A stretch of DNA of 64,000 nucleotides from Sindora glabra (Eukaryota > Streptophyta > Magnoliopsida > Fabales > Fabaceae): the NCBI GenBank assembly GCA_020226215.1, contig CM035234.1, forward strand, positions 49,293,275 through 49,357,274, written 5' to 3'. Positions 50,050 through 62,800 of the stretch are shown here, piece after piece. Numbering within the stretch: position 1 is the first letter of the stretch; each line of letters starts with the position of its first letter. A program made the position numbers and the translations under genes. Under the pieces are notes generated by a model, which saw nothing but the letters and a program-made list of their open reading frames with translations, was not told the DNA's origin and did not search any database.

Positions 50050-53000
50050 AAATATTATGACTTAATTTTTAGGTATCGTAACAGACATAAAGATACCTTA
50101 CTAATATTTACTAGCCAAACATTTTTACAAGCCTTTAAAATAGTTCTAACTCTTTACTACTTAACTTTACTACAAACAATAATAGACTTTGGTGAAAAAT
50201 AAAATTTATGGCATGTGCACTTGAAAGTAAAACATAATTTACATATATGAAAAAGTTTGTACAAAAGTTCCAAAATAATATAAAAGTTAATATACAAACA
50301 CTAAATTAAATACAAAAAACTCCTAATTTGAACTATCCTATGGCCAATTAGGATCTTCTTCAGGATTCTCTTTAGGATTTGATTCTACAAATGAGGAATG
50401 CGGAGGTATATCAACTGAACTACAACTGCTCACTATATCTTGCTGCGAACAATTTAGCACACAAGTTTTATCAGAAAAGGATTTGATTCAGAATTTATTC
50501 TTCTAAAGTCCACAAAATAATTAATATAAGGTTTTTCAGCAAACATATGAAATTTGTATTGAAATATGACTAGGAAAGCACCCTATAGTGTTAAAAAGGT
50601 TTTGGTATAGATATTAGTTATGCTTAAGTGAACCAAATTTGGAATTTATAAATAAAAGATCAACAATAGAGAATGTAAGTATTAATGTAATTAGTTAGAA
50701 GCTATGCCTTTCTTTTCCTAAGAAGTCTTCATTATAGTAGTAAAATACTTATTAATAAGTAATATAAAATATCCATGTCAGATAAATATTGATCTAGTTT
50801 AACTCTATTGTATTTATTATAACCTTTCTATATAATGTTTATAAAGATTAATCTAATGAATGGTAATAGTCGGTGTATAAGTTTTTCCTTACATCTTTGG
50901 TTTAATCTTATCCCTTGCCACTCTAGGTATAAAGCCTCCAACCCTTACCACTCCTTTTCCTTCTTTATGAAGGATGTAAATCTCCCCCTTTCATGATTCA
51001 TGTATAAAGTGAGTAATAGTAAGATGCCAATTATAGCTTCAATTACTTGTTTCAATTCCATTTGGTATGGTTAAAATACTAACCTAGTTACTTTTATACA
51101 TAATCATATTTTGTCATCTCTTGACCATGTATTCAAGGATAATACATGATTTTTGTGGGAAAGTCCTTTTCAACCTTTTAACAAAATTTCCAATTCTCAT
51201 GCATTCAAATCCTTTGATCATATATCATGCTATTCAAAGTTGATACAAGTAACTTTTTTATCCTTTCTAATAACAATACATAATATATGTAAATGGTTAG
51301 TAACATGATTCCTATATCATCATCTATTTTATACATTCAAATTCTTTTCAACACTACACAAAAGATGTTAAATAATTAGTATATTTTTTTTATTTAGTGC
51401 CCCTACGAGCTTTCAAATTAATTAAAAATTTTACTAAAATTTGTCTTAGCAATTCCAACAAATTATTATACATAAAATATTAATTATTTTGCAACATTTA
51501 TTCCTATAGGTACTGTTCACCCAAGACCTAAATGGGAGTTTTAGAAACAAGATAACATGTGCAAACTTACAATTCAAGCCACTTCTCATCACTCAAATAA
51601 AAGTCAATTACTTCCAAATTTTACTATGATATTCTTGGCATGTCAAATAAAGAATAATTATTGTATAATAAATTTCATGGATTTACCCATGCATGAAAGG
51701 CATGAATTCAAAGTTGCTAAAATTAGATAACACTAAAGCTATCAAGGCAAAACTATTATTTGGATAACTAAATCAACTTTAATTGCTATCAAATTTTGAC
51801 ACAGGCTTACTAACATTTTAAATAATATACTTGCGAAGTTTCATAATTTTTCTTATTTCAAAAAAATCAAAACCCATAACTGCATAGAACAAGGTTATGA
51901 AATTGACAATTTTGAATATTCCACCTATAACTTAATTTTTCATGCATCTAAAAATTTTCAATTTCTTTTACTATCATCATAACACTAAATATGATCTTAA
52001 AATACTAAGAATTAAAATTTTAACAATTTTTAGACCATGATTACAAAGAGAAATAGAAACATCCCATGGAGCTACCCTAACATTATTTTTTTTATCCTAG
52101 AATTTTTTCCATAATTATTTCTTAAAGAAAAATTCCATAAATCATCTACAACTTATTTCAACACTATAATACCAACATAATATGATCATAATAACATATA
52201 TGCATATTTAAAATAAAACCATTCAACATCATCACTTAAATTACATCTATAATAATAATTTCATCAAATTTCTTTATCTATTTTGAGAAAACTTAATAGA
52301 AGAATGGGTAATTGCCACTCACCTCAACCTTATGAATCCCAAACCTTACAAAAACCCTTTGCAATAGCACAAGAATGACTCTATTGAAATAAATCAAATT
52401 TTAAAAGCTCAAGAGAAGAAATAATAATGAAAACTTAAAAAAGGATGAAGAAAATCCTTAGTTATATTGTTAGAATTGAAGAACCAATTTAAAAAATCCC
52501 TTTGGATGTGTTAGAAAATTGAAAAATCTTATAAAGAGAGCTAGAATGTCCCACAGCTATGTTAGGTAATATGGGTAGAAAAATGCAAATTTTTAACCCT
52601 AAAACCTTATATATACAAACCGTAATTTACCTAAGCTTCTAGTGTAAGTTTTCTAATTTAAAATTTTACAAAATTATTTCATGATGGGCAGCACATGGGA
52701 ATCACAATTTTGCTATTAGGAATTAGAATATTTTTTGCTCAAACTAATAAATTTTAGCCAAATGAAATGCCTTAAAATGTTCTCTAGCAAATGCCTTTAT
52801 TTTTGCAAGTTTTTACCATTTTACCAAGGCTTCTTCTATACACTTAGGCCTTTGTTTTGGGTCTAAATTTTTTTAATTCAAAGTCATATTTAGACCTTAA
52901 AATGTTAAATTAAGTCAATCTAAATGAATCATAATAATTTATTTCAAATTCGGGTTCAATCTCTAGGTTTTTCGGTTAACCAATATAAGTTTTTTAATGC

Positions 53001-53158
53001 CTAATATAAGTTTCATAAAAATTCTAGATATATGGATATACTTAAATTTATTTTTACACTTAGTCGAATTTTACTTGATTTCATTACCAGGTTTCTATTA
53101 GGGTATTTTTCTATCTAAAATTTCTTTTTAATTTTTTTATTCTATTAGGGTATTGCAA
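50050..53158 (-). repeat. 3' LTR of the minus-strand gypsy element, with about 1.2 kb extra
   Basis: It matches the 5' LTR at 58073-59818 at both ends: 50054-50210 against 58076-58233, and 51430-53158 against 58233-59818. The 1.2 kb between about 50211 and 51429 has no counterpart, so either the left LTR gained an insertion or the right LTR lost that piece. The junction lies at shared AAATTT/ACTAAAATTT sequence. The LTR starts (- strand) TTGCAATACCC, directly after a polypurine tract. Confidence 0.78.
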
Positions 53159-56100
53159 GTTCTTCCTCTTTTAGAAAATTCATCCTCAAATTTTTTCAAG
53201 AAATCAGATAGCAGTATACAAAATTATTAACAACTTGTATAAAATTCTTAGAGGAAATCTTACCAAATAAGGTTAGGTACTTCTCTTTCACATCTTTTTT
53301 CTGATTCCTATATAGCTTTATGTGTTCCATGCTTTTCCTACATTATTTTTACCATTGGAATTTTTTTGGAGCATAGCTTTCTTACTTGTTTATGAATGAT
53401 CTATATAGGTTTCTCTTCATAAATTAGCATTTGATCTAATTTAACTAGTACATATTTTAATACATGGCATTCATTTGGAATATATTTTCTTAGCACTAAT
53501 ATGTAAAAAATCAAATGAATTGCCTTTATGCTTTGTAGTAATTCTAGTTGATACGAAACCTTTTTTACTCACTTAATGATTTTATATAGGCTGATGTACT
53601 TTGGGATGAGTTTTCTTTTCTTTTCAAATCTCATTATTTCCTTTATTAGTGAGACTTCTAGAAATACACGATCATCTACTTAAAATTCTGATTCTTTTCA
53701 TTTGTTGTCTATATAAAATTTATATTAACTTTGAATTGCTTGTAACTTTTCTCTAATGATTCAAACTTTATTAATAACATCCTCAACCAAATCAATGCTA
53801 ATCATTTTAACTTCTCTTGGTTCAAACTATTAAATAAGTGATCTACATTTCCCGCCATACAAGGCTTCAAATGGAGCCATTTATATACGTTATGGTAACT
53901 ATTGTTATATGCAAATTCCATCAATGGTAAGTATTAATCCTAACTTCCTTCAAACTCTATTATACAAGCTCTTAACACATCTTTTAAAGTTTGATTACTC
54001 TTTCAAATTGTGCATCAATTTATGGATGAAATGCTATACTGAATCATAGTTAAATGCCTAACTTCTCTTCAAATAATTACTAAAACTAGGAAGTAAATAG
54101 CAATTCACAATTCAAGATGATTGTAAGCAGTACACCATACAATGGAATAATTTTATCCATGTATAGTTGCACATATTATGATATGATGTATGTTATTTTT
54201 ACCGTTAGAAAATGTACTATCTTCGTAAGATAATCCATGACTACCCATAATGAATCATAACCTTTATTAGTTTACGGCAACCTAAGTATATGATCCATTA
54301 TAATGCTCTTCTATTTCCATTCAAGAATATAGATATTCTAATAAAGTCTTGCCACGTGATAGTGCTCTACTTTCACTTGGTGGCGAGTTAAACATTTAAT
54401 TACATATTCCTACATATTTTTCCTTATCCTACCAATCTATAATTTTTAAATCTTGATACATCTTAGTTGGGCAATGATGTAATACATAAGATGACTCATG
54501 AGCTCTTTTCAATACTTCTCTTCTCAAGCTTGTAGGCACCTATAATCAAATTTTATTCTGTATTGCTTTATTTTCATCCATTGTTGGATTAGCCTCTTCT
54601 TTATTCATGGCTTTATTCTTTAACTATTCATATTGAAGGTCTTTTTTTGGGTTCTTTTGATTTAGGCTACTATAGTAGAATGCACCGTTATACAAGTTAA
54701 ATTTACCTTTTTATCTTTTTTTAAATCCTTTCCTTTACCTTAAGGAGTTTTTCGACTCAAAGCATTAGCAACCATGTTTACTTTACCTAGATGATAGTGA
54801 ATAAAACAATCGTAATCTTTTACAAACTCCATCCACCTTTTTTATCTCATATTAAGTTTTTTTTGTCAAAAATATACTTAAGGCTCTTATGATTTGTATA
54901 AATTTCACAAATGGTACTATATAAGTGATGTCTCCATATCTTTAAGGTAAATACTATAGCTATCATTTCTAGGTCATGAATAGAGTAATTCATTTCATAC
55001 CTTTTCAATTAATGAGATGCATAAACTATTACTCTTCCTTATTGCATTAACACACATCTTAATCCCACTTTGAAAGCATCATAATATATTATGTATCCTT
55101 CTACATAATTAGGTAGTGCTAATACTAGAGCAAAAGTTAAACATTCCTTAAATTTTTAAAAACTTTACTTACATTCATCATTCTACATGAACTTAACTCC
55201 TTTACAAGTCAACTTAGTTAATAGTGCAACTATTATTGAAAAGCCTTTTACAAATCTTCTACAATATCTGGCCAGCTTAAGGAAATTACATATTTCAAGA
55301 TGGTCATGGCCATTTAAGCATAGCTTCAACTTTTTAGGGATTCACTTGTGTTCCTTTTTATAATACTACATGACCTAAAAAATGTACTTTCTTCATCCAA
55401 AATTTACACTTTGAAAATTTTGTATATAACTTATGCTCCTTCAATGTTTGTAATGTGATTCTTAAATATTATACATGTTCTTCCTTACTCTTAGAATATA
55501 CTAAGATATTATTAATAAATATGAAAATAAATTTATTTAAGAAAGATAGAAAATGTGATTTATCAAATCCATAAATATTGTAGGAGCATTATCAATCCAA
55601 ACAACATAACTAAGAATTTATAATGGGCGTAGCATGTCTGAAATACCATTTTAGGAATGTCCTCCTTTCGAAATTTCAATTGATGATAACTTAATTGCAA
55701 ATTAATTTTCCAAAAATATTATGATCCTTGTTACTAGTCAAACAAATTGTCTATTCTTGGTAGATGATACTTGTTTTTAATAGTGACCTTATTTAGCTAT
55801 ATATAGTCAATACACAGCCATAACATACCATCCTTCTTCTTAACAAATAGTATTGGCACTCTCCATGGTGATATATTCAATTGTATAAAACCTTTATCTA
55901 ACATTTGTTACAATTTCTCCTTTAATTCCTTTAATTCTGCTAGCACCATTCGATAAGGTGCTATATAGATTAGATCTATTACAAGAATGGTTTTAATTGT
56001 AAATTTAATTTCTAAGTTTGGTGGTAATCCTGGTAAATCTTTTGAAAAAAATATTAGAAAATTCCCTTACTATGGGAACCTCATTTATTCCTACCTTTCC

Positions 56101-57307
56101 TTTTTCAACTTCCTTTACTGAAGTTACTTATAAAATGTACTGCTTATCTACTAATTTTCAAACTTCCATGCATGACACAAAAGTAGGCATTCCTACTTTC
56201 TTTTCACCTTGGAAGATTTAAATTTCTCCTTTCTTAGGTTAATTAGTCATAGTCTTGTGGTAACAATCAACACAAGCATGATATTTTGATAATCAATCTA
56301 TTCCCAGAATTATGTCATAATCCTCCATTTCTAGTATAATCAAATCAACTAAAATGAAATGCTCACCAATTCTTATTATACACACTTAACATTATGACTT
56401 ATAAGAATAACTTCTCCCATTGATATATTCACCAATAAAGATTTGTCTAATTCTTCTAAAGGTTTTAAAAGTTTAACCATTAAATTTCTAGATGTAAATG
56501 AATGTGAAACATTAGGATCAAAAAGATACTTTTACTAGTAAGTTTTAACTAATATAGTACCTATCACAATGGTATTAAAAGTTAAGCCTCCTAATATGTC
56601 ATAATAAACACCCTTGCTTAAGTCCTTATTAGCTCTTTCCTTTTATTCTTCTTATTCGATGCTATTAGCGATTTTACTATAATTGTATTTTAAGTGGGTT
56701 ATACATTAGGGGCAGCAATATTACTTCCTCGTTAGGTAGTTAAAGCTTAGTGTTCCATTTATTTACATCTAAAGCAAGACCTACATGACCTAAAATGATT
56801 AAAATTTCATTATTAATAGCGATGAGGTCTATTAAGTAGCGTTAAGAATGAGAAGTTCCAATTAGATATATTAGGACCTATTTTCAATCTACCACTTAGA
56901 GTTCTCTTATGGAAATTTCTTTGATTAGGGAATCTGTTTCTCCACATTTGCTTATTTCTAATTAATAAATTATAAATAGCTACTGTTCTCCTTATTCCCT
57001 TGCTAATTTGTTCTTGAAATTTTGCTTTCCTCTTTCTTGTACTTGCCTCCTTACTTGACCTCTCTTTAGTGTGTATTTTTGCTTTAATTACTTGGTTTTG
57101 GACTTGCTTATATGTCATCCTATTTGAAACGTCCATTCAATCATAGAAATAATCTTGAAGACTATAATGGATCAATTTTCCTTTATTTTTTTGTAGGCAT
57201 TAAATGCTCTACATACCTAGATAGATAAGTGAATTGTGTATCATATTATGTTATCATCATAGATCCTTAGGTTAATCTTTCAAATTCATGGGCTTTAGGC
57301 TCATAAA

Positions 57308-57373
57308 CACTTAGTGGTAGAAATATATCTATTAGTTCATCACTTAGTGGTAGAAATATATCGATTAGTTCAT
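57308..57373. repeat. 33-bp tandem duplication inside the gypsy gag region
   Basis: CACTTAGTGGTAGAAATATA is present at 57308 and again at 57341, each continuing to ATTAGTTCAT, with one base difference. The 33-bp period would preserve the frame. Confidence 0.93.
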
Positions 57374-58072
57374 CTTGCTTCCAATTGATTGGCTCATTAC
57401 CACTGATTATTAGTTCTATATTATAAACATACTAGAAATGAACAATATCCTCTAACTAGTAGCTTACTAATTCCACCATCATGTTTTTATTGCATCTTAA
57501 TACCCTATAAGTTCTTTCTATATAATCTATAAATTGATAAAGATCCACTATTAGATTAGTGTCATCATATTTTGGAGGGTTTAGTTTTTGAAACTCATGC
57601 ATTATCTGTAATCATTCTCTTAGGGGCAATAAAAGGACTTATTTTCTTGATGCTGGTAAAGTTAGAGTTAAAGTGAGAGGCTATTAGGCTTAAGCTAAGG
57701 CTCTTTCCATAGTTTTTTGCAACATCATAACCCAAGCTAGAGCTTTGGGTTATTCTCTTTCTACTATATGTACATTTTTTAGGTATATTCATAAAGGCTT
57801 CATGTTCTAGTACTTCTGAATGTGCTCTAGTTGGTCTTTGAGCTACTCTAGCTTGAGTTTGCCTTTTCCTAGCCATAATTCTATCAAATAGCTTTAATTA
57901 GTAAATACTACTTTCCTATGAAAAAAATATAGAAAGATACCTATGAAGTTTCATGGATCAGCCATAATTGATATCTACTTTCCTTTCAACCTTTAATAGA
58001 TTCCATATTCTAACTAGGTTTCCTTTTTACTTTACTGTAATGACTATTCCAAACTATATTCTGATATTAACT

Positions 58073-59818
58073 CTATCATGACCTAATTTTTAGGTATCAT
58101 AACCAGTGTAAAGACAACTAACTTGTATTAATTTACTAGCTAAACGTCTTTATAAGCCTTTAAAACATTTTCAACTCTTTACTACTTAACTTTCTTATAA
58201 ACAACAATAAACACAGGTGGAAAATAAAATTTAATACTAAAATTTGTTCCAACATCCCTAACATATTATTACACATTATATCTTAATTAAACCCAATTAG
58301 GAGATTCAAAAACAGAATAATATAAGAGCACTTATAATCCAAGCCCTTTTTCATCAATAAAATGAAAACCAATTGCTTCTAAACTTTACCATGACATTAA
58401 TTCTTAACATATTAAACAAAGAATAACTCAAGTGTTGTATATAAATTTTGTGATTTTGGTAACGTATTAAAGGTATAAATATAGAACTGCCAAATTTGGA
58501 CAGCATATGAGCTATAAAAATAAAGCTATTATTTGGGCAACAAGTTAACTCTATTTCCCACTAAATTTTTATATAAGCTTACTCATATCCTAAGTATCAT
58601 GTTTATAGAATTTCATAATTTTTTTCTTTCATTTGATACCTAAAAAAAATCAAAACTAGAGACTAACCGGTATAGGGTTTTAAAATGAGTAATTTTAAGT
58701 ATTTTACATATAACCTAATTTTTCTTGTATCTAAATTTTTTTAAAAATTCTAAATTTCTTCTAAAATAATCCTAACCTTAATTATGGCCTTAAAATTCTA
58801 AGGATTGAAATTTTAAAAATTTTTAAGCCTTAGATACATAGGGTGACCGAAACCTTTGATTTATATGACTTGGAAGATTTGTGTTATTCAAACTAATTCT
58901 AGTTTCCTCTTTCTTAAGCAAATCATATGAATTTTTCTTCCATCACTCTAAGCATTAATATATCAAGAATATATCATCATATTATCATTTGGAAAGTTTC
59001 AACAATAAAATCGAACACTAATATATTTTGTCTTTAGGGAAGGCATAAATTAATAATATCATCATCTATATAGCATAATCTTAAAATAAAGAGAGTTACC
59101 ACTCACCTTTTATTGGTTAATGAAGGCTTAGATTCCCACTTATTTCTCTCTTCCTCACAATTTTGGTTGGCTAAAGGAGGTAAAATTTTGCTTCAAAATG
59201 GCTAGCCACACACACACACATATGTATAAAACCCTAATTTATCTACAATTATCTAATTATTTTGTATTAATTTTTAAGAAAAATTTTGGACAAGTGGCTA
59301 GTCCTCCTAAGCATCTAAATATCCTTAAGAAATCAAAAAATAATTATCTTGTAACCATTACAAATAAACCACATTAAAAGGATAAATAGAATTTATTACA
59401 AAATTGCATCATTTTTCCACTTTCTTGCATTTTGCCCCTACACTTTTTAGATACCTTTGGGTCTTGATTTAGGCTTTTATTTCTAAGTTTCCATACACAT
59501 TTTGTGCTTGGAAAATTTAATTTAAGTTAACTTAGAGTATTTAAATTAATCTATTTTAATTTTTAGCCCAAATTCTCACTTTTTGGTTTACTCAGGTTTT
59601 GGAAATTCAATAAATTTTGCCACAAATTTTTGTAAACTTATTATGGGATTTTTTATTACATATTAATATATTTTCATGCCTAATAAAGTTTTATGAAAAT
59701 TTATATTTAGGCACCATCTCAATTACATTTATATTTTTCTTGAATTTTTATCCGATTTTCCTACTAAATTTTCTAATTCGGGTATTTTCTAAATAAATTC
59801 CTATTTTGGGATATTATA
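58073..59818 (-). repeat. 5' LTR of the minus-strand gypsy element
   Basis: About 1.75 kb, homologous to 50050-53158. On the - strand it starts TATAATATCCCAAAATAGG, a decayed form of the usual TGTAATACCC gypsy start, and ends beside the primer-binding site. A (CA)n run lies at 59206-59220. Divergence between the two LTRs is high, so the insertion is old. Confidence 0.8.
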
Positions 59819-59821
59819 GTT

Positions 59822-62800
59822 AAGGCCTCAAATGTTGTTATTGCAGGTACATTCTTAGTTGGTAACTCACAATCTTATGTTTTATTTGATCAAAAAGCCA
59901 CACATTCTTTTATTTTGATAAGATTTACTTCTTTAGTAACAAAATCCTTCAATAAATTGCTAAATCCTTTATTAGTAGCCATACTTATAGATAAAATGTT
60001 GATAGTTACTTAGTTTATAAATGCTTGTCCTATCCATGTTTATGATTGAATCATGCCAATTGATTTAATTGTTTTGGAAATGATTGATTATGATATTATC
60101 CTATGAATGGATTAGTTGTTAACATATTGTGCCCAAATAAATTATTTTAACAAAGCAATTACTTCCATTGTAAAAAAAAAGCCTCTTCTTTTATATTTTA
60201 GGGGAAAATTTCTAAAATTGCCAGAATGATCTCCGATATTAAAGCTTAGAAGCACATAAAAAATATATATATATATCATATACCTTACTATAATCCAAGA
60301 TCTAAATCAACCTTCTTCTAATATCAATGATATTCCTATTATGCCAAAATTTCTATATGTGTTTCTATAAAAATTGTCAAGTTAACATTTTAAACACCAA
60401 ATTGAGTTCAGTATTGAAATTTTCCCTAGCATAAATCCAATCTCTATTCCACTAAACTAAATGGCCCCAACTAAATTGTAAGAGCTCAAAAACTAGCTAT
60501 AAAAGTTGATTAACAAATGGTTCATCTGTCCTAACTTTTCATAATGTGGAACACTAGTGTTGTTTATTAAAAAGAAAGATGGAACCTTACACTTGTGTAT
60601 TGATTGTCAATAGTTGAATAAAGTAATAGTTAAGAACAAATACCTTTTACCTTACATTAATGATCTATTTAACAAATTACAAGGAGTAAAATGGTTTTGT
60701 AAAATTAACCTACGATCCAAATATCACTAGCTAAAAATTTAAAAAGAAGACATTCCTAAGATAACCTTTAGAACCTGTTATGGTCACTATGAATTTCTTA
60801 TTATGTCCTTTAGACTTATTAATACTCCTACAACATTCATAAATCTCATGAATAGAGTTTTCAAAGCTTTCTTAAACAAATTTATAATTATTTTCATTAA
60901 TGACATCCTATTCTATTCCAAAAATGAAGAAGAACATACTTAACATCTCTAAATCATCCTATAAATTCTATAAGAATACTTACTTTAGTTAAAATTTCCA
61001 AATGTGAATTTTAGATTACTAGTGCGAAATTCTTAAGGCATGTGATATCCTAAAATGTTATCCTAAGTTAATCCTCAAAAGATTGAAGCAATCCATACTT
61101 GGTGAAGACCTACAACTATATTAGAAATCTAGAGTTTTCTTTATCTAGCCAATTATTATAGTTAGTTTGTGAAAAGACTTTTCCAGATTAGCTTCCCTAT
61201 TGACTAAGCTCACTTAAAAAAGAATTAAATTTAAGTGGTCTAATAAATATGGAAGAAACTTTTAGCAATTGAAGACTTGTTTGAATTGAACCCCAGTTCT
61301 AACTTTTTCATTAAATTCTAAAGAATTTATAGTGTATTATGATGCATCTTGATATGCACGTCATAATGCACAAAAATTAGTTAAAAATACTAGTTACTAC
61401 GATGCTAATGCAAATAGTGGCGTAACCAGGTCGTACCCTTAATGATCATTTAATTTTATCCTTCCTAAATGAATTCCTAACAATATCTACACAATTATTA
61501 ACTTATTGATGTAATGAAAATGAAGGAAATTAATGAAAACAAGATGCAAATGTAATAAAATAAAATGTTATGCAGAAATAGAACCAATATGAGAGATTAT
61601 GTAATAATAGAATGCAGAATTAAGGGGGTTAGTTGTATGAAATTAAAATGATAACAATGAAATAAAGAAGCACAAAATAGAAGTAAAATAGTAATTAAAT
61701 AGAAAGAATTCAATATATGAAATGTAGCCGATTCAAGGATATGGTAGCTCTTATTATGAATTAATCCCAGATCACTAAACATTTAATTATTCTAATTGAT
61801 TTTTCAACCTTAGATTACCCAAAATCCCTACAATAATCCATAAATCCTATGCTAGATAATCACCTAGAGTTTAGTCAATTAAGATTAGAAGATGAATTAA
61901 GCAATCGCCATAATCCCGAAACTAGATTGAAATTAAGCTAAAAATATAATTCAGTTAATTTAGAAAATTAAATTAAATATCACTAAAATAATCCCCTAAC
62001 CCTTTGTCCTAACATATAAAACCATGATTAACTAATGATAATTTCACATTCAAATAGCAAAGGAATAGAAATCACAAGATTAAGTAGTAATTATACTAAA
62101 TCAGCACTTAACACAAGTAATCTCAATAATTCAGCATAAATAATTGAAGAAAGAGGAAAATCAATAGGAAAAAAATTAACATTACTAATCAAGATCTCAT
62201 AATCCTTAAAGGGAAGAGTTTCATAATTCTTGAATTAACCAAGAGTCTTTAGCCTTCCATAACTTGAAAATAAGAAAAGAAAGAAAAACTCTACTGTTGA
62301 GTTTGTGTGTGTAAAGTCTTAATGTCTTCCTCTCTTCAACTCTCTTGCCTATTTATATAACCTAATAAGCCTAAAATCCTATTGGATTAGGATTAAATGA
62401 CTTTTAGGATTACAATAATAAGGCTTTCCTAATTTATAGAAGTCCAAACCTATTTTTTTACAAATCAATTAAGTTTAACAAATACATTAATGAATTCTCG
62501 CAAGTCTATATTCCAGCCTAATTTTGGTCACCAAATCAATGTAATTTGGAGAACCCATAAACACAAAACATGTAGGCCTATGTCTTGTAAGAATTTGTGC
62601 ACTGCTTTCAAGTTAATCAAACCACTATAGCTCTAGATATAGCCCAAATACAGAAATGGGTTCAATTAGGACAAAAATAGAGCTTTGACTTCTTAACCAT
62701 ATATGTCCTTCAAAACATCTAAAGTGGGCTTGGACTAAAACATAAGAGTTGTAGTTCTCTCTTTCGACTTTCCAACAATATAAAATTTGCCTCAATCTAA

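Larger units (their letters stand above)
50050..59818 (-). mobile_element. Degenerate Ty3/gypsy (Del/Tekay-like) retrotransposon
   Basis: A whole but heavily mutated element. After the 5' LTR a degenerate primer-binding site resembling TGGTATCAGAGC reads TTAATATCAGAATA (about 58057-58070, - strand). Gag-like frames follow at 57876-57595 and 57136-56813 with a decayed zinc knuckle near 56780. Then come protease text (LIILEMEDYDIILGID, about 56340-56295), the RT entry (APYRMVLAELKELKE) near 55950, VKKKDG near 55830 and the RT catalytic motif region (FINNILVYSKS) near 55510. RNase H and integrase lie below, to about 53200. A polypurine tract (AAAAGAGGAAGAAC, 53159-53172) precedes the 3' LTR. Many stops make it non-functional. 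Confidence 0.9.
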
